Origin: Candidatus Poribacteria bacterium
Lineage (GTDB): Bacteria > Poribacteria > WGA-4E > WGA-3G
Assembly (NCBI GenBank): GCA_003635195.1
Contig: PYIY01000011.1
Location: 1 to 64,000 of the forward strand
Length of the DNA stretch: 64,000 nt
Reading direction: 5' to 3'
How positions within the stretch are numbered: the first letter of the stretch is position 1; each line of letters begins with the position of its first letter. A program made the position numbers and the translations under genes. The notes beneath the pieces were generated by a model. The model worked only from the letters and a program-made list of their open reading frames with translations. It was not told the origin of the DNA and made no database searches. Positions 48,911 through 58,371 of this stretch are shown here, one piece after another.

Positions 48911-50410
48911 CTATCCGAAAATTGGGAAAACATAAGGCACAATCACTTTTTGATAGACAGTAATCGTCCCAAAAATCGAATAGTATCCTGCACACAACAC
49001 CAATCCGATCTGTTTCCACAGAGGCGGCTGTATCTCTTTCGGTAAGAACTTCCGGTTAACGTAGAGCGTATGTAACGCCGTAATCACCAATAGATACCCA
49101 CCGATTGTTGCCGATACCAGAATCATGAAAAACGGCTTGGCGAGATACATCGCGATAACACCCCACACGATATAGACACCGAGAATCGGATAATAGATCC
49201 ATTTGGCATTGTTTTCACCGAGGTTTCGGGCACGCTTCAATCCTGTCCATATAATATCAGTATAAGTTCGAGGCACACCGTCCACACCACCGAGTTGGGT
49301 CGAGAACAGTACCCAGAAACCACACACCAGTGTGAGATACCACAACACTCTACCACCTTTTTCGGCGAGTCCGTCTGCTTGGAAACCTGCTGCCGACCAC
49401 TGATCCATTTCCTGTCCAGCAGGCACAAATGCTATCGTGAGCATCGCTGGTAGTGCAATCCCGATAAAACACCCGATGAGCCAGATACCGTACTGCTCAA
49501 ATCGGACGTATTTCCACCACTCTTTGAACCGTTTGAGATTTTCGGGTGAGATGCGAAACACCTTGCCCCAGTGTGAGAGGGTCACGTTTTGTCCGCCGAT
49601 CATTGATGGAATCGCGCCAACGAGGCTACTCATACCCCACCCTTTATCGCGAACGTAATTCGTGATGGTAACATTGCCTAAGCCGCCGCTGCCTGCATAA
49701 GCAGCGAAAGCACCAAGCAACAACCAATTGACCTGTCCATCCGGGCCTGGCGTAGGAAGCGAACCGAAGCTAAAGAAGCCTTTGATCGTTGTCCACCACA
49801 CGCTTGGTGGTACCATAAACAGGTCGATCACAACAAGGTAGCTGATAATCCAGATAACCATGAATAGCTGGACCTTTTCAAGGGCGTTGTAAATTTTTCC
49901 ACCGAACAGCACAATCCCCAGACACGCGAAAAAGATAAGATATGCGAATAGACGCACCGTTCCACTATCAGCATCTTGTGGCATATAACCGATCCACGCC
50001 GCAGCGAGTGCCGTCGCAGCAGTCATCGCCCAACCGGGCCAAATCCCAAAAAAGTTAACCCCCGAGTAGAAAGATGCCCAAAACGGCGCGCCCGGTTTAC
50101 AACGCATGTAGCCACTCAACATCGGTTCGCCGGTATAAAGTGTATAGCGGATCGCTTCCGTGTTCAGGATCACTTGAAGCAAAATGGCGATTGTGGCAAT
50201 CCAGAGTAGACTCCCTCCGTATTGCGCAGTAATCGCCGGTCCCAACAACCATTCACCACTCCCGATGGAACCACCTAACGCAATAATGCCGGGACCTAAG
50301 ATGCTCCGAAACGCTTTCCCAAATTGATATTTCGGTGGTTCGGGGAGTTCCGCAACATCCCAATCGGGAAGCGCACCACCTGCGACACGTTCATTATTAG
50401 TATCTGCCAT
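48911..50410 (-). CDS. Nramp-like transporter without the metal-binding D-P-G-N motif
   Basis: 499 residues, about eleven membrane helices. The opening G-P-G-I-I-A-L-G-G-S-I-G-S-G-E-W-L-L-G-P is the Nramp/MntH start, but the metal-liganding D-P-G-N of helix 1 is G-G-S-I-G-S here, and the helix 6 M-P-H motif could not be found. The LeuT-type fold seems kept. The transported substrate is therefore probably not Mn2+ or Fe2+; annotation as a divalent-metal carrier would be misleading. It is followed on the same strand, 26 bases upstream, by the Ldh-family gene, forming a two-gene operon. Confidence 0.75.
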   Translation of the reverse strand: MADTNNERVAGGALPDWDVAELPEPPKYQFGKAFRSILGPGIIALGGSIGSGEWLLGPAITAQYGGSLLWIATIAILLQVILNTEAIRYTLYTGEPMLSGYMRCKPGAPFWASFYSGVNFFGIWPGWAMTAATALAAAWIGYMPQDADSGTVRLFAYLIFFACLGIVLFGGKIYNALEKVQLFMVIWIISYLVVIDLFMVPPSVWWTTIKGFFSFGSLPTPGPDGQVNWLLLGAFAAYAGSGGLGNVTITNYVRDKGWGMSSLVGAIPSMIGGQNVTLSHWGKVFRISPENLKRFKEWWKYVRFEQYGIWLIGCFIGIALPAMLTIAFVPAGQEMDQWSAAGFQADGLAEKGGRVLWYLTLVCGFWVLFSTQLGGVDGVPRTYTDIIWTGLKRARNLGENNAKWIYYPILGVYIVWGVIAMYLAKPFFMILVSATIGGYLLVITALHTLYVNRKFLPKEIQPPLWKQIGLVLCAGYYSIFGTITVYQKVIVPYVFPIFG

Positions 50411-50436
50411 ATCTACCTCTTATTTTTTAACTTTTC

Positions 50437-51465
50437 CTACCATTCCCAACAGATTGGGACATCTAATTTCTCAGCGATGCCGGCGAGACCTCGTAAGTGA
50501 TCCACATGGATCGGAATGCCGTTTTCAAGGTAATTGTCGTAGTGATTCCACTCGATTTCACCGGGAAGGTATGCCTGTTCCACGCCTTCTGCCGTTTTTG
50601 AGGCGTGTATCTTACCAATTCCCTGCTGAATCTCTTCAACGTAACCATCATAATCGGTGAAACTCGCAATGTTCAGCGCGAAAAAGAAGTGCTCAGAGGG
50701 ATCCCCCGATTTATTACACGCCATCAAGCCACCACTCAGCGGACCGGCGAGAATACCCATGATGAGTGCCAAGCCGTAGCCACGGGGTCCTGCTGCGGGT
50801 GCTAAGAACCGTCCCTTGTCCGGGTCGTTGGTCGGTTGTCCGGTATCGTCAACAAGCCAGCCTTCTGGAATCGGTTTACCATACATCCGAAGTGTGCCGA
50901 TCTTCCCCCAGGCAGAAACACCGCACGCCATATCCAAAACGATCGGATGCCCGTCGCCAGTGGGCAGCGCGTAACTCATTGCGTTATTAGCAACTACCGC
51001 TTCGGCACCACCGGGTGCTACAATAGAGGCACCACCTGTATTCGTTGTCGAAAACCCGATCATCTGATGCGATGCTGCCATAATTGCGTAGCACGCTGCC
51101 GCACCGAAATGCCCGGCATTGCGTACCCCTGCCGCGGCGATACCGGTCGTCTCTGCTTTTGCCATTGCCGTCTCCATAGCAAATGTGCTTGCCAGATGTC
51201 CCATGCCGTTATCGCCGTCAATGACAACGAAACTCGGACCTTCTGTCGCAATGTGGAGGTTGGGTTTTGGATTCATCTTACCGTCAAGGATGAGGTTGAG
51301 GTAACCGGGCAAAGCGCGTGTGCCGTGTGAATGCACGCCCCGCAAATCGGTCTGCACTTGAAGTCTCGCGATCGTTTCCGCATCTTCTGAGCGCAGTCCG
51401 GCTTTTTCACAGAGCGTCCGAGCGAAGTCGTGTAACTTCGCTGAATCTACTCCAATTTCCTGCAT
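50437..51465 (-). CDS. Ldh-family (malate/L-lactate/ureidoglycolate-type) NAD(P) dehydrogenase
   Basis: 342 residues from the ATG at 51465 (GGAGAAAATGTT ahead on the minus strand); a longer frame to 51546 adds 27 unlikely residues. Family landmarks: R-G-V-H-S-H-G-T-R (catalytic His region), G-D-N-G-M-G-H, G-I-A-A-A-G-V-R-N-A-G-H-F-G-A-A-A-C-Y-A, S-T-T-N-T-G, P-T-G-D-G-H-P-I-V-L-D-M-A, G-P-R-G-Y-G-L-A-L-I-M-G-I-L-A-G-P-L-S-G. The fold differs from classical lactate dehydrogenase. Substrates in the family include 2-oxo acids and related hydroxy acids; which one is used here cannot be told. The adjacent transporter gene may import the substrate. Confidence 0.85.
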   Translation of the reverse strand: MQEIGVDSAKLHDFARTLCEKAGLRSEDAETIARLQVQTDLRGVHSHGTRALPGYLNLILDGKMNPKPNLHIATEGPSFVVIDGDNGMGHLASTFAMETAMAKAETTGIAAAGVRNAGHFGAAACYAIMAASHQMIGFSTTNTGGASIVAPGGAEAVVANNAMSYALPTGDGHPIVLDMACGVSAWGKIGTLRMYGKPIPEGWLVDDTGQPTNDPDKGRFLAPAAGPRGYGLALIMGILAGPLSGGLMACNKSGDPSEHFFFALNIASFTDYDGYVEEIQQGIGKIHASKTAEGVEQAYLPGEIEWNHYDNYLENGIPIHVDHLRGLAGIAEKLDVPICWEW

Positions 51466-51626
51466 AACATTTTCTCCAATCGTGAATTCACTGCGTATTG
51501 TAGCAAAGGCAGGCTTCCATATCAAGTACAATCCAGATTTTTTCAATTGATCTCAATGTTTCTTTGGACAAACCTACTCGATTAACGTTAAAATTTACGC
51601 AGAAAAAGAAGATGGAGGGAATACAC

Positions 51627-52154
51627 ATGCGTCAACGCAACATAAAAATACGCTTCCTGCCTTTTATGCTTATGTTCACCTATCTGATCTTTTCTTCGTG
51701 CGCGGATAATCCATTGCAACCCGTCAGTAGTGAAGAAGAACAACGCATAAAAGCGGAACTGGATGACCGTTCATTCCGACAGTTTGACCCTTCTAAAGAT
51801 GCCGACAAACGAAAAGCCGTTATCATTGATTTCTTTAACGGCGTTAGTCTTTGGGCACAGTATGCCGAAGGTATGTATGCGCTTAGCGAATGGGAGATAT
51901 TATCAGACGACTATCGTATTGAAAAGGCGGGTTCGGAATACAGGATTTATTTCGAGGCACCACGTTCTGCACAAATACTCCCCACAGAGTGTGACAATTG
52001 CATCGAAACCACGGGGATTTCAATCTCGATCCAAAATCTTTTCGATAGTGAGAAGATAAGGTTCAAGTTGAATATCAACAACGACAACTTTCCGCGCCCG
52101 TTCCCCATATTTGAATCGTGGACAAAATTTAATGAGGATGAGTATTTTGATTGA
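51627..52154 (+). CDS. Lipoprotein of unknown function
   Basis: 175 residues from ATG 51627 (GGAGGGAATACAC ahead), not the earlier ATG at 51564, which would put 21 charged residues before the signal. Lipoprotein signal with I-F-S-S-C. The mature protein opens with a helix of alternating charge (S-S-E-E-E-Q-R-I-K-A-E-L-D-D-R-S-F-R-Q-F), then a compact domain with A-D-K-R-K-A-V-I-I-D-F-F-N-G and W-E-I-L-S-D-D-Y-R-I-E, and a Cys pair C-D-N-C. No family recognised. Confidence 0.65.
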   Translation: MRQRNIKIRFLPFMLMFTYLIFSSCADNPLQPVSSEEEQRIKAELDDRSFRQFDPSKDADKRKAVIIDFFNGVSLWAQYAEGMYALSEWEILSDDYRIEKAGSEYRIYFEAPRSAQILPTECDNCIETTGISISIQNLFDSEKIRFKLNINNDNFPRPFPIFESWTKFNEDEYFD

Positions 52155-52313
52155 ACTGCTCGATCATCGCGGAGGTAAACCTTCAATTTACCAAGTGCTG
52201 CACACTATAGTTGGGTAGGGGATATAGTTGGCTATCAACTTGCTTGAGAACGAGAAAATGCTTGATTCCAAGTGCCATTTCAGGCTAAAATAAGCGATGG
52301 AGGATAAACATTC

Positions 52314-53621
52314 ATGTTTCAAAAAGGCTTATCATCCATCGTTTTTTTATGCGTTGTTTTCATGAACACTGCGTGGAATGCTGCGGCACAAACACCCCAA
52401 GAACTCTATACCCGCGGCATGCAAGCGGTACGTCAAGGAAAACACCAACAGGCGATTCAGGATCTTCAGCGTGCCGTTACAGTGCAACCGGATTACGCCA
52501 AAGCACACGCTGCCTTAGGCACAATCTACCTCCAACTCAGTGACTTTCCCGCAGCTGAGAAGGCCCTCACACTTGCTCTAAATATCAACCCAGACCTGCT
52601 ACAGGCTGAGGCGAACCTCGCTGTCCTCTACACCAAAACGAAACGTCTTGACGACGCTATCCGCGTCTACCAGAACCTTATTCGGAGACAACCTGAATCG
52701 CTTCAAGTTCGACTCGGCATCGCATCCGCATATCAACAAGCCGAGCGGTTTCCGGAGGCGATAGAAGCCTACCTCGAAAGCCTAAAACGTTCTCCAAACC
52801 TCGCCGCCGCGATGACGAACCTCGCCTCCTGTTATGAAGCGATTGAAGACAATGCCCAGGCAATCCACTATTATAAGGCCGCTTTAGCCGTTGAACCGAA
52901 TCTCCCGATGGCGAACGGCAACTTGGGTGCTATCTACCAAGAGCAAGGCGAATTGGATAAGGCACTTCCACTTTTAGAAACGGCTATCCGCCAAAATCCA
53001 CACTTTACTGCTGCCCGCTATCGACTCGGTTTGGTCCTCACAAAAAAACGGGAGTTTCAACGCGCCGCTGCAGAATACCAACGCGTTATTGCACAGCAAC
53101 GCGACCATGTCGGTGCATACTATAATCTCGCGCAGGCACTCTTCCGACTCAAGAAGCGGGAAGAGGGCAAACGCGCCATGGACGCTTACCACCGTCTCAA
53201 TGAAATCGCACAAGAGATTGATACCCGTGAGCGCGCAACCCTCATGGAACCGAGTAACCCCATGCAGCAGTACCGACTCGGACTTGTTTACGCGAAATAT
53301 GGGAAAATTACTGAGGCGATTTCGGCGTTTCAGGCGACCTTGAAACTTGATGGCGATGCCCACTACGCACTAAATGCATTAGCCCGACTCTATATCCTGC
53401 AAAAAACGCAGTTACAGGATGCTGTCTCTTATGCCAAAAAGGCGTTCCGTTTATCACCGGCACCACAGTATCTACAGACCCTCGCTTTAGTGCATTTCCA
53501 GATGGGGGCGCGTGAAAGCGCGTTAAAAGCAATCCATACCGCCATCGAAATGGAACCCGAAAACGAGGCTTTTCAACAGACATTAGCAGAAATTCAAGGA
53601 TTAGATGAAAAAGCGAAATAA
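52314..53621 (+). CDS. Secreted TPR-repeat protein
   Basis: 435 residues; ATG 52314 after GGAGGATAA. Signal peptide about 1-25 (N-A-A-A). About ten tetratricopeptide repeats follow, e.g. E-L-Y-T-R-G-M-Q-A-V-R-Q-G-K-H-Q-Q-A-I-Q-D-L, A-H-A-A-L-G-T-I-Y-L-Q-L-S-D-F-P-A-A-E-K-A-L and A-N-G-N-L-G-A-I-Y-Q-E-Q-G-E-L-D-K-A-L-P-L-L. TPR superhelices bind other proteins. The gene end overlaps the FG-GAP gene by 17 bases; TPR and ASPIC/FG-GAP proteins are often neighbours, and the two may act together outside the cytoplasm. Confidence 0.9.
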   Translation: MFQKGLSSIVFLCVVFMNTAWNAAAQTPQELYTRGMQAVRQGKHQQAIQDLQRAVTVQPDYAKAHAALGTIYLQLSDFPAAEKALTLALNINPDLLQAEANLAVLYTKTKRLDDAIRVYQNLIRRQPESLQVRLGIASAYQQAERFPEAIEAYLESLKRSPNLAAAMTNLASCYEAIEDNAQAIHYYKAALAVEPNLPMANGNLGAIYQEQGELDKALPLLETAIRQNPHFTAARYRLGLVLTKKREFQRAAAEYQRVIAQQRDHVGAYYNLAQALFRLKKREEGKRAMDAYHRLNEIAQEIDTRERATLMEPSNPMQQYRLGLVYAKYGKITEAISAFQATLKLDGDAHYALNALARLYILQKTQLQDAVSYAKKAFRLSPAPQYLQTLALVHFQMGARESALKAIHTAIEMEPENEAFQQTLAEIQGLDEKAK

Positions 53622-55287
53622 TTTCGTAAATATCTTCATGCTTCTATCAATCATAGTCGTTTGGTGTGCTGCCACCGCGCTACCTGCAAACGCGGACACA
53701 GGTATCCAATTCGTTGATGTGACGCAGGAAGCCGGTATCCACTGGAAACATACGGATGGTCGGAGTGGGCAGAAATATTTTATGGAGACGCTCGGTTCCG
53801 GTGCCGCTTTTTTTGACTACGACGCTGATGGTGATCCCGATTTGTACTTCGTTAACGGCGCACCGCTCCCGGGCTACGTCGCGCAAGAGCCCCTAACCAA
53901 TTGTCTCTATCGCAATGACGGTGATGGCACTTTTACCGATGTCACTGAAAATGCTGGTGTTGGAGATACCGGTTACGGACACGGATGTGCCGTGGGGGAC
54001 TACAATAACGACGGTCAATTAGACCTTTACATCACAAACTACGGTGCCAATCGACTCTATCGCAATAACGGCGACGGCACTTTCACAGATGTCGCCGAAG
54101 CCGCTGGCGTGACGGAGCCTCGTTGGAGTTCCAGTTGTGCTTTTGCTGACTATGACGGAGATGGCAACCTTGATCTCTACGTCGTCAACTACATTGTCTT
54201 TGACATTGACGAAAACCCGTGGTGCGGACTTAAAGAGAAAGGCATCCGCGCTTACTGCGAACCTGATAACTTTCCTGCCCAATCGGATACGCTATTTCGC
54301 AACAACGGGGATGGAACATTTACCGATGTCACGAAATCGGCAGGCATTTACAATACAACCGGCAAAGGGTTAGGCATTGTCTGGGGCGACTATAATAACG
54401 ATGGGGCACCCGATATCTACGTCGCTAACGACTCTACAGAAAACTTCTTTTATCATAACAGTGGCGATGGCACCTTTGAGGAAGTCGGTTTCATGATTGG
54501 TGTAGCACTCAGCGAGAACGGTGCCGCTGAAAACGGTATGGGCACCGCTTTTGGCGATTGGAACAACGACGGGTGGCTCGACCTCACCGTTACCAACTAT
54601 GCACAACAGACGAACACCCTCTACCATAACGATGCTGACGGTTTTTTTACAGACGCAACGGCTACGACAAAGACTGCGCAGCTGACCTATCCTTACCTCG
54701 GTTGGGCAACCGCCTTTATTGATTACGACAACGATGGCTACCAAGACCTTTTTGTCGCTAACGGACATCTCCACGAGAATCTCGCCGAACTCGGACAGCA
54801 AGGTACGTATGGACAACGCAATCTGCTTTTCCGAAACAACTATAACGGCACCTTTACCGAGGTCTCGGAAACTCTCGGTCCTGGCATGAAATTGGAGGAC
54901 GTAAGCCGCGGGGCTACCTTTGCTGACTACGATTCGGATGGCGACATTGATATTGTGGTAACGAATTCAAACGCTGCACCGCGACTCCTGCGCAACGATG
55001 GCGGGAACCGAAAAAACTATTTGCAGATCCGATTAATCGCAACAAAGGGTACGACAGATGCGATTGGGGCGCGCGTTAAGATAAAAACAGGAGAACTCAC
55101 ACAGACGCGTGAGGTGAGGAGTGGCGACGGCTATCTTTCACAACGTGATCTCACGCTCCATTTCGGTATTGCGGATTATAAGCAGATAGATAGCATTGAG
55201 ATTCAGTGGCGGAGTGGTGTAAGGCAACTGATCAAATCCGTACCTGCAAATCAGGTGCTTTCTCTTGAGGAAGGTGGAGATGAATAA
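53605..55287 (+). CDS. Secreted FG-GAP/VCBS-repeat protein with ASPIC/UnbV domain
   Basis: 560 residues. Signal peptide about 1-30 (P-A-N-A). Start lies inside the TPR gene's last codons. N-terminal [17 protein letters not shown] then six to seven FG-GAP blades with D-Y-D-x-D-G-D-P-D-L-Y and D-Y-N-N-D-G-x-x-D-L/I-Y calcium loops. The C-terminus (about 470-545) is ASPIC/Unb[38 protein letters not shown]. Members resemble CRTAC1 and are thought to bind ligands outside the cell; no enzyme activity is established. Confidence 0.9.
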   Translation: MKKRNNFVNIFMLLSIIVVWCAATALPANADTGIQFVDVTQEAGIHWKHTDGRSGQKYFMETLGSGAAFFDYDADGDPDLYFVNGAPLPGYVAQEPLTNCLYRNDGDGTFTDVTENAGVGDTGYGHGCAVGDYNNDGQLDLYITNYGANRLYRNNGDGTFTDVAEAAGVTEPRWSSSCAFADYDGDGNLDLYVVNYIVFDIDENPWCGLKEKGIRAYCEPDNFPAQSDTLFRNNGDGTFTDVTKSAGIYNTTGKGLGIVWGDYNNDGAPDIYVANDSTENFFYHNSGDGTFEEVGFMIGVALSENGAAENGMGTAFGDWNNDGWLDLTVTNYAQQTNTLYHNDADGFFTDATATTKTAQLTYPYLGWATAFIDYDNDGYQDLFVANGHLHENLAELGQQGTYGQRNLLFRNNYNGTFTEVSETLGPGMKLEDVSRGATFADYDSDGDIDIVVTNSNAAPRLLRNDGGNRKNYLQIRLIATKGTTDAIGARVKIKTGELTQTREVRSGDGYLSQRDLTLHFGIADYKQIDSIEIQWRSGVRQLIKSVPANQVLSLEEGGDE

Positions 55288-55672
55288 CGTGGAGAACGCA
55301 GTTGAACGCCATTATTGGCGGGCGGTCATTTTCCTTGTAATACTAATTTTAGCGGGGGCAGGCTTCTGGGGGATACGGCGATTCGCACCGGCGGTGTTCC
55401 TTGGAAAACCGGATATGATCGCTGTGCCGAACGATAAACCTGCACAAAATCGAGCACAGCTGACACTCAACAAACCGGCACTTCTGAACATCAATACCGC
55501 TTCAACCGAGGAACTCCAAACCCTTCCCAACATCGGCGAGGCAACAGCGCAAAGGATTGTGGATTACCGAACCCAGCACGGCAACTTTACCAGCGTAGAC
55601 GCGCTCCAGGACGTCAAAGGCATCGGCGCAAAGACGTTAGAAAAACTAAGACCTTTCGTTGATGCCAAGTAG
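55280..55672 (+). CDS. ComEA-like helix-hairpin-helix protein
   Basis: 130 residues from ATG 55280 (AAGGTGGAG ahead; overlaps the FG-GAP gene by 8 bases). One N-terminal membrane helix (about 12-32), a short linker, then two helix-hairpin-helix motifs: [27 protein letters not shown] and [15 protein letters not shown]. Such proteins bind double-stranded DNA at the membrane in transformation (ComEA). No ComEC or pilus gene is in the window, so an uptake role is possible but not shown. Confidence 0.85.
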   Translation: MNNVENAVERHYWRAVIFLVILILAGAGFWGIRRFAPAVFLGKPDMIAVPNDKPAQNRAQLTLNKPALLNINTASTEELQTLPNIGEATAQRIVDYRTQHGNFTSVDALQDVKGIGAKTLEKLRPFVDAK

Positions 55673-56236
55673 TTAGATATCTATCCTGTTGGTTTCTGTG
55701 AAAATGTGTTTAACGGGTACATCCCAGACTTGTGGGAATGTATCTTCTACGACTTGTATCTGATACGCCAGTCCAATCGGGATAGCGTGTGCACACTCTG
55801 CAAGGAATCGGTCATAGAAACCTTTACCGTATCCGAGGCGATACCCTTTACGGTCGAAGGCGATCCCGGGAACGATGATGAGTTGAAGCTCGGTTATGGG
55901 CATGAATGGACAGGTCAAATTCGGTTCCAACATACCGTAACGATGCCGGACCAACGCTGTTTTGCTTTCCTGAATTCGCCGCGGTATGAGTCGGTGCTGG
56001 TCGGTATCTACAACAGGGGCGCAGATTTGCTTTCCTGTGTGGAGTAACCTTTCAAGGAGTCCGTCGGTTTCAACTTCGCTTCTCATACTGAAATAAAGCA
56101 TTATCGTATCGAAACCTTCGTTTTTTATCCAACTTGCGACGGCATCGGCAATCTGTTGACTGGACACGGCACGGAGCTCAGGCGCGAGTTCATCGCGCTG
56201 GCGAAGCACTTCAGCGCGGACGCGTTCACGTTCCAT
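55673..56236 (-). CDS. 5-formyltetrahydrofolate cyclo-ligase
   Basis: 187 residues. ATP-dependent enzyme turning 5-formyl-THF into 5,10-methenyl-THF. Motifs: helical start with R-A-E-V-L-R-Q-R-D-E-L, M-L-Y-F-S-M-R-S-E-V-E-T (substrate pocket), L-I-I-V-P-G-I-A-F-D-R-K-G-Y-R-L-G-Y-G-K-G-F-Y-D-R-F (ATP/Mg site), I-G-L-A-Y-Q-I-Q-V-V. The last base abuts the stop of the convergent ComEA-like gene with no gap, so any terminator must lie inside the genes. Confidence 0.92.
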   Translation of the reverse strand: MERERVRAEVLRQRDELAPELRAVSSQQIADAVASWIKNEGFDTIMLYFSMRSEVETDGLLERLLHTGKQICAPVVDTDQHRLIPRRIQESKTALVRHRYGMLEPNLTCPFMPITELQLIIVPGIAFDRKGYRLGYGKGFYDRFLAECAHAIPIGLAYQIQVVEDTFPQVWDVPVKHIFTETNRIDI

Positions 56237-56293
56237 TGTTTTGTTCTCTTGTAGATGCGCGTGTGGGAAGGGTTTGTAACCCGGATCCCTTTT

Positions 56294-56581
56294 CTACTTA
56301 TGATACCGAACTTTTCCAGCGATTTCGACGGTATCAACAATCGCCATGATCACGGCATCGATCGGTTTGTTTGATGTAACTTCGGTCTGCCGGGCGGAAC
56401 TCCCTGTCGCAATGAGAACAATCTCGCCGATACCCGCGCCAACCGCATCCACAGCGACTGTGTATTTCCGATCGACTTCGCCATTCAGATCCACATCTTG
56501 GACAACCATCAGCTTGCTTCCGATGAGTTTCTCATCTTTCTGCGTCGCCACGACTGTCCCGGTAACTTTTCCAAGGATCAT
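56294..56581 (-). CDS. EutN/CcmL-type bacterial microcompartment vertex protein
   Basis: 95 residues. Start I-L-G-K-V-T-G-T-V-V-A-T-Q-K-D-E-K-L-I-G-S-K-L-M-V-V-Q, then V-A-V-D-A-V-G-A-G-I-G-E-I-V-L-I-A-T-G-S-S-A-R: the full length and signature of the pentameric (BMC-P) shell protein that caps microcompartment corners. No shell hexamer, signature aldehyde dehydrogenase or other BMC gene is in the window. It may be a satellite copy serving a distant locus, or a relic. It sits 57 bases before the folate enzyme gene on the same strand and could be cotranscribed with it. Confidence 0.9.
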   Translation of the reverse strand: MILGKVTGTVVATQKDEKLIGSKLMVVQDVDLNGEVDRKYTVAVDAVGAGIGEIVLIATGSSARQTEVTSNKPIDAVIMAIVDTVEIAGKVRYHK

Positions 56582-56692
56582 CTCATTAAACCCTTTCTTG
56601 TTGAGGTGAGGCCTCTGTCCATACTATCTTTCCTACATTCGCAGTTTAAAAATAGTTCACTTTGCACTATTTCTGTCCGTCATAGGTACCCA

Positions 56693-56706
56693 CTACCTGA
56701 AGGTAG
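56693..56706 (-). repeat. Transposon right-end hairpin / probable omega-RNA end
   Basis: On the minus strand CTACC-TTCA-GGTAG follows the tnpB gene by about 65 bases. A C-x-A-C-C-T-T-C-A-G-G-T-x-G hairpin is the usual form of the IS200/IS605-group right end, where the guide-scaffold RNA of TnpB terminates. The exact transposon end is probably near 56680-56690. Confidence 0.6.
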
Positions 56707-56770
56707 GAGCTTGTGCTTCCTCGCGACTGCGGTTTTCTCAGAGAGTCCACCGTCTTAGTGTCGCTCCACT

Positions 56771-57883
56771 TTAGGCAGCCAAGCCTGCCCGTTTGATATT
56801 GATAGCCGCGTTGATGTCTCTATCGTGGTGGGAACCACATTCAGGACATGCCCACTGTCTATCTGAAAGAGAAAGGTTTTCGTTTTTGTACCCACAATCA
56901 CTGCAAGGTTTGGTTGTCGCAGTCCACTGACTGATTTTCTGAAACTTTTTGCCGTGCTTTGCACACTTTTGCTCCAGTATCTGAAGGAACTGGGAGAAGG
57001 CATGGTCAGAAACTTTACGTCCCCAAAGCCGTTTCATACCGTCAAGGTTCAGTGTCTCAAAAATGAGTATATCAAACTCGGAGCAGAATTTGTCAGCAAG
57101 TTTCCACTGCCAATCTGCTCTTTGTCGCGCAACTTTTCTGTGTTGTCTTGCCAAAGCACGGCACGCACGGTACCAGTTATTAGAACCTTTGACTTTACGA
57201 CTCAGTGCTTTGCTCAGGGATCGCAACGTGTTGAGTGATTGCTTGAAAAACTGCGGTGATTCTATTTTCTTGCCTTCGTCACTTGTGAGGAATGTTTTAT
57301 TTCCGTAATCAAACCCTGCGCTCTTACCCGTCTTGAGTTTCGGTTCGGAATCCTTAACATTCTCGCACGAAAAGCATATCCAATAGTCGCCGCACTTATC
57401 ACGTTTGATGGTAATCGTCTTGATATTTCCTTTGATTTCGCGGTGTTTGTGGAAAGAGAACCATGTCCCTATACAGTTGATTTTGATACGATTTCCTTCA
57501 AGTGTATAACCTGCTTGTGTGAAGGTCATGGAACTATATTTCTGACGCGGTTTGATCTTCGGTCTACCCACTTTACGTGTTGTTTTACCGGCTTTACGGT
57601 CTTCTATATTCTCAAAAAATGCGTCCTGTGATTTACCGTAACGTAACACAACGTCTTGAACAACTTGACTCGGCAAATCCGCCCAATGCGGTTTGGTTGT
57701 TTTTTTAAGTTTTCTGAGGTGTGCCTTCAAACGATACATAGATATGTTTTTACCGAATATACGATAATATCTACGGGCAAGCAGCAGGATATGGACATGG
57801 ATTTGCCACAGATCGTCAATCATATTGCCGATTTTGATTGTATTAGATTGATTTTGAAGTTTGAACTTGTATGATTTTCTCAT
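56771..57883 (-). CDS. tnpB: TnpB (RNA-guided nuclease of IS200/IS605 or IS607 group)
   Basis: 370 residues. N-terminal helical domain, then the RuvC core: G-F-D-Y-G-N-K-T-F (Asp192), I-F-E-T-L-N-L-D-G-M (Glu276), H-H-D-R-D-I-N-A-A-I-N-I (Asp354/356). The zinc ribbon is C-S-D-C (327, 330) and C-P-E-C (346, 349). All catalytic and zinc residues are present, so the protein looks functional. TnpB cuts DNA next to a short target motif under guidance of an RNA made from the transposon's right end. No tnpA transposase or serine recombinase is adjacent, so the element cannot move by itself. Codon use and GC do not visibly differ from the surroundings. Confidence 0.93.
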   Translation of the reverse strand: MRKSYKFKLQNQSNTIKIGNMIDDLWQIHVHILLLARRYYRIFGKNISMYRLKAHLRKLKKTTKPHWADLPSQVVQDVVLRYGKSQDAFFENIEDRKAGKTTRKVGRPKIKPRQKYSSMTFTQAGYTLEGNRIKINCIGTWFSFHKHREIKGNIKTITIKRDKCGDYWICFSCENVKDSEPKLKTGKSAGFDYGNKTFLTSDEGKKIESPQFFKQSLNTLRSLSKALSRKVKGSNNWYRACRALARQHRKVARQRADWQWKLADKFCSEFDILIFETLNLDGMKRLWGRKVSDHAFSQFLQILEQKCAKHGKKFQKISQWTATTKPCSDCGYKNENLSLSDRQWACPECGSHHDRDINAAINIKRAGLAA

Positions 57884-57893
57884 GGTATATCAG

Positions 57894-57975
57894 GTATCAG
57901 GCTTTTAGCTCCTGTCAAGTGAGAGGCAGACACATTACCGAGAGGTAACGCTTGACGTGTCTGCCAACCTGATAC
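57894..57975 (-). other. Nested multi-stem palindrome upstream of tnpB
   Basis: GTATCAGG (57894-57901) pairs with CCTGATAC (57968-57975); GGCAGACAC (57925-57933) with GTGTCTGCC (57957-57965); TTACC (57935-57939) with GGTAA (57944-57948) around GAGA. GTCAAG (57914-57919) can alternatively pair with CTTGAC (57951-57956). It begins 11 bases before the tnpB start codon on the minus strand. It could be the left-end hairpin of the transposon, a leader RNA or a binding site. Confidence 0.6.
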
Positions 57976-58371
57976 TATAATTATACTACGTTTTTTCAAC
58001 AATGCCAAGTTTATTTTTCGACACAAACCTAACGCCCGTCTACATCCGCTACCTAAAGGGTTTTTGCTTGGGTGTTTCTTCTAGGGGGTTTGACGGGGGA
58101 ATGCTAAAATTATACACGAAACCCGCTGAAATTTCAACTGACAATCTATAAAGTGCATCCGAAAATGTGTATAACCAGAGTTTTTATACGGATGCTACTT
58201 CAACGAGAGGCTAAAGATGAATCCGTGTGATCGGGGTAATCCGCGACAATCCGTGATTTAGACGACATCGAGGCAGTTTGCAAAATAGTGTGCCGTAACA
58301 CAAGTTTGACAAGCAACTGATTCGTATGCTAAACTATTTCTAACGGATAGCCTGATAAAGCGGAGGGAAAC
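57976..58371. other. Gene-free stretch before thiO-like gene
   Basis: About 395 bases with no credible gene. It contains one G/T-rich heptad repeat (58056-58084, AAAGGGTTTTTGCTTGGG type), a tandem of AATCCGTG/AATCCGCG units near 58211-58258, and the promoter at 58306. Confidence 0.6.
58306..58335 (+). promoter_or_regulatory. Sigma-70-type promoter before thiO-like gene
   Basis: TTGACA (58306-58311), 18-base spacer, TAAACT (58330-58335), 36 bases before the TTG start at 58372. Confidence 0.55.
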
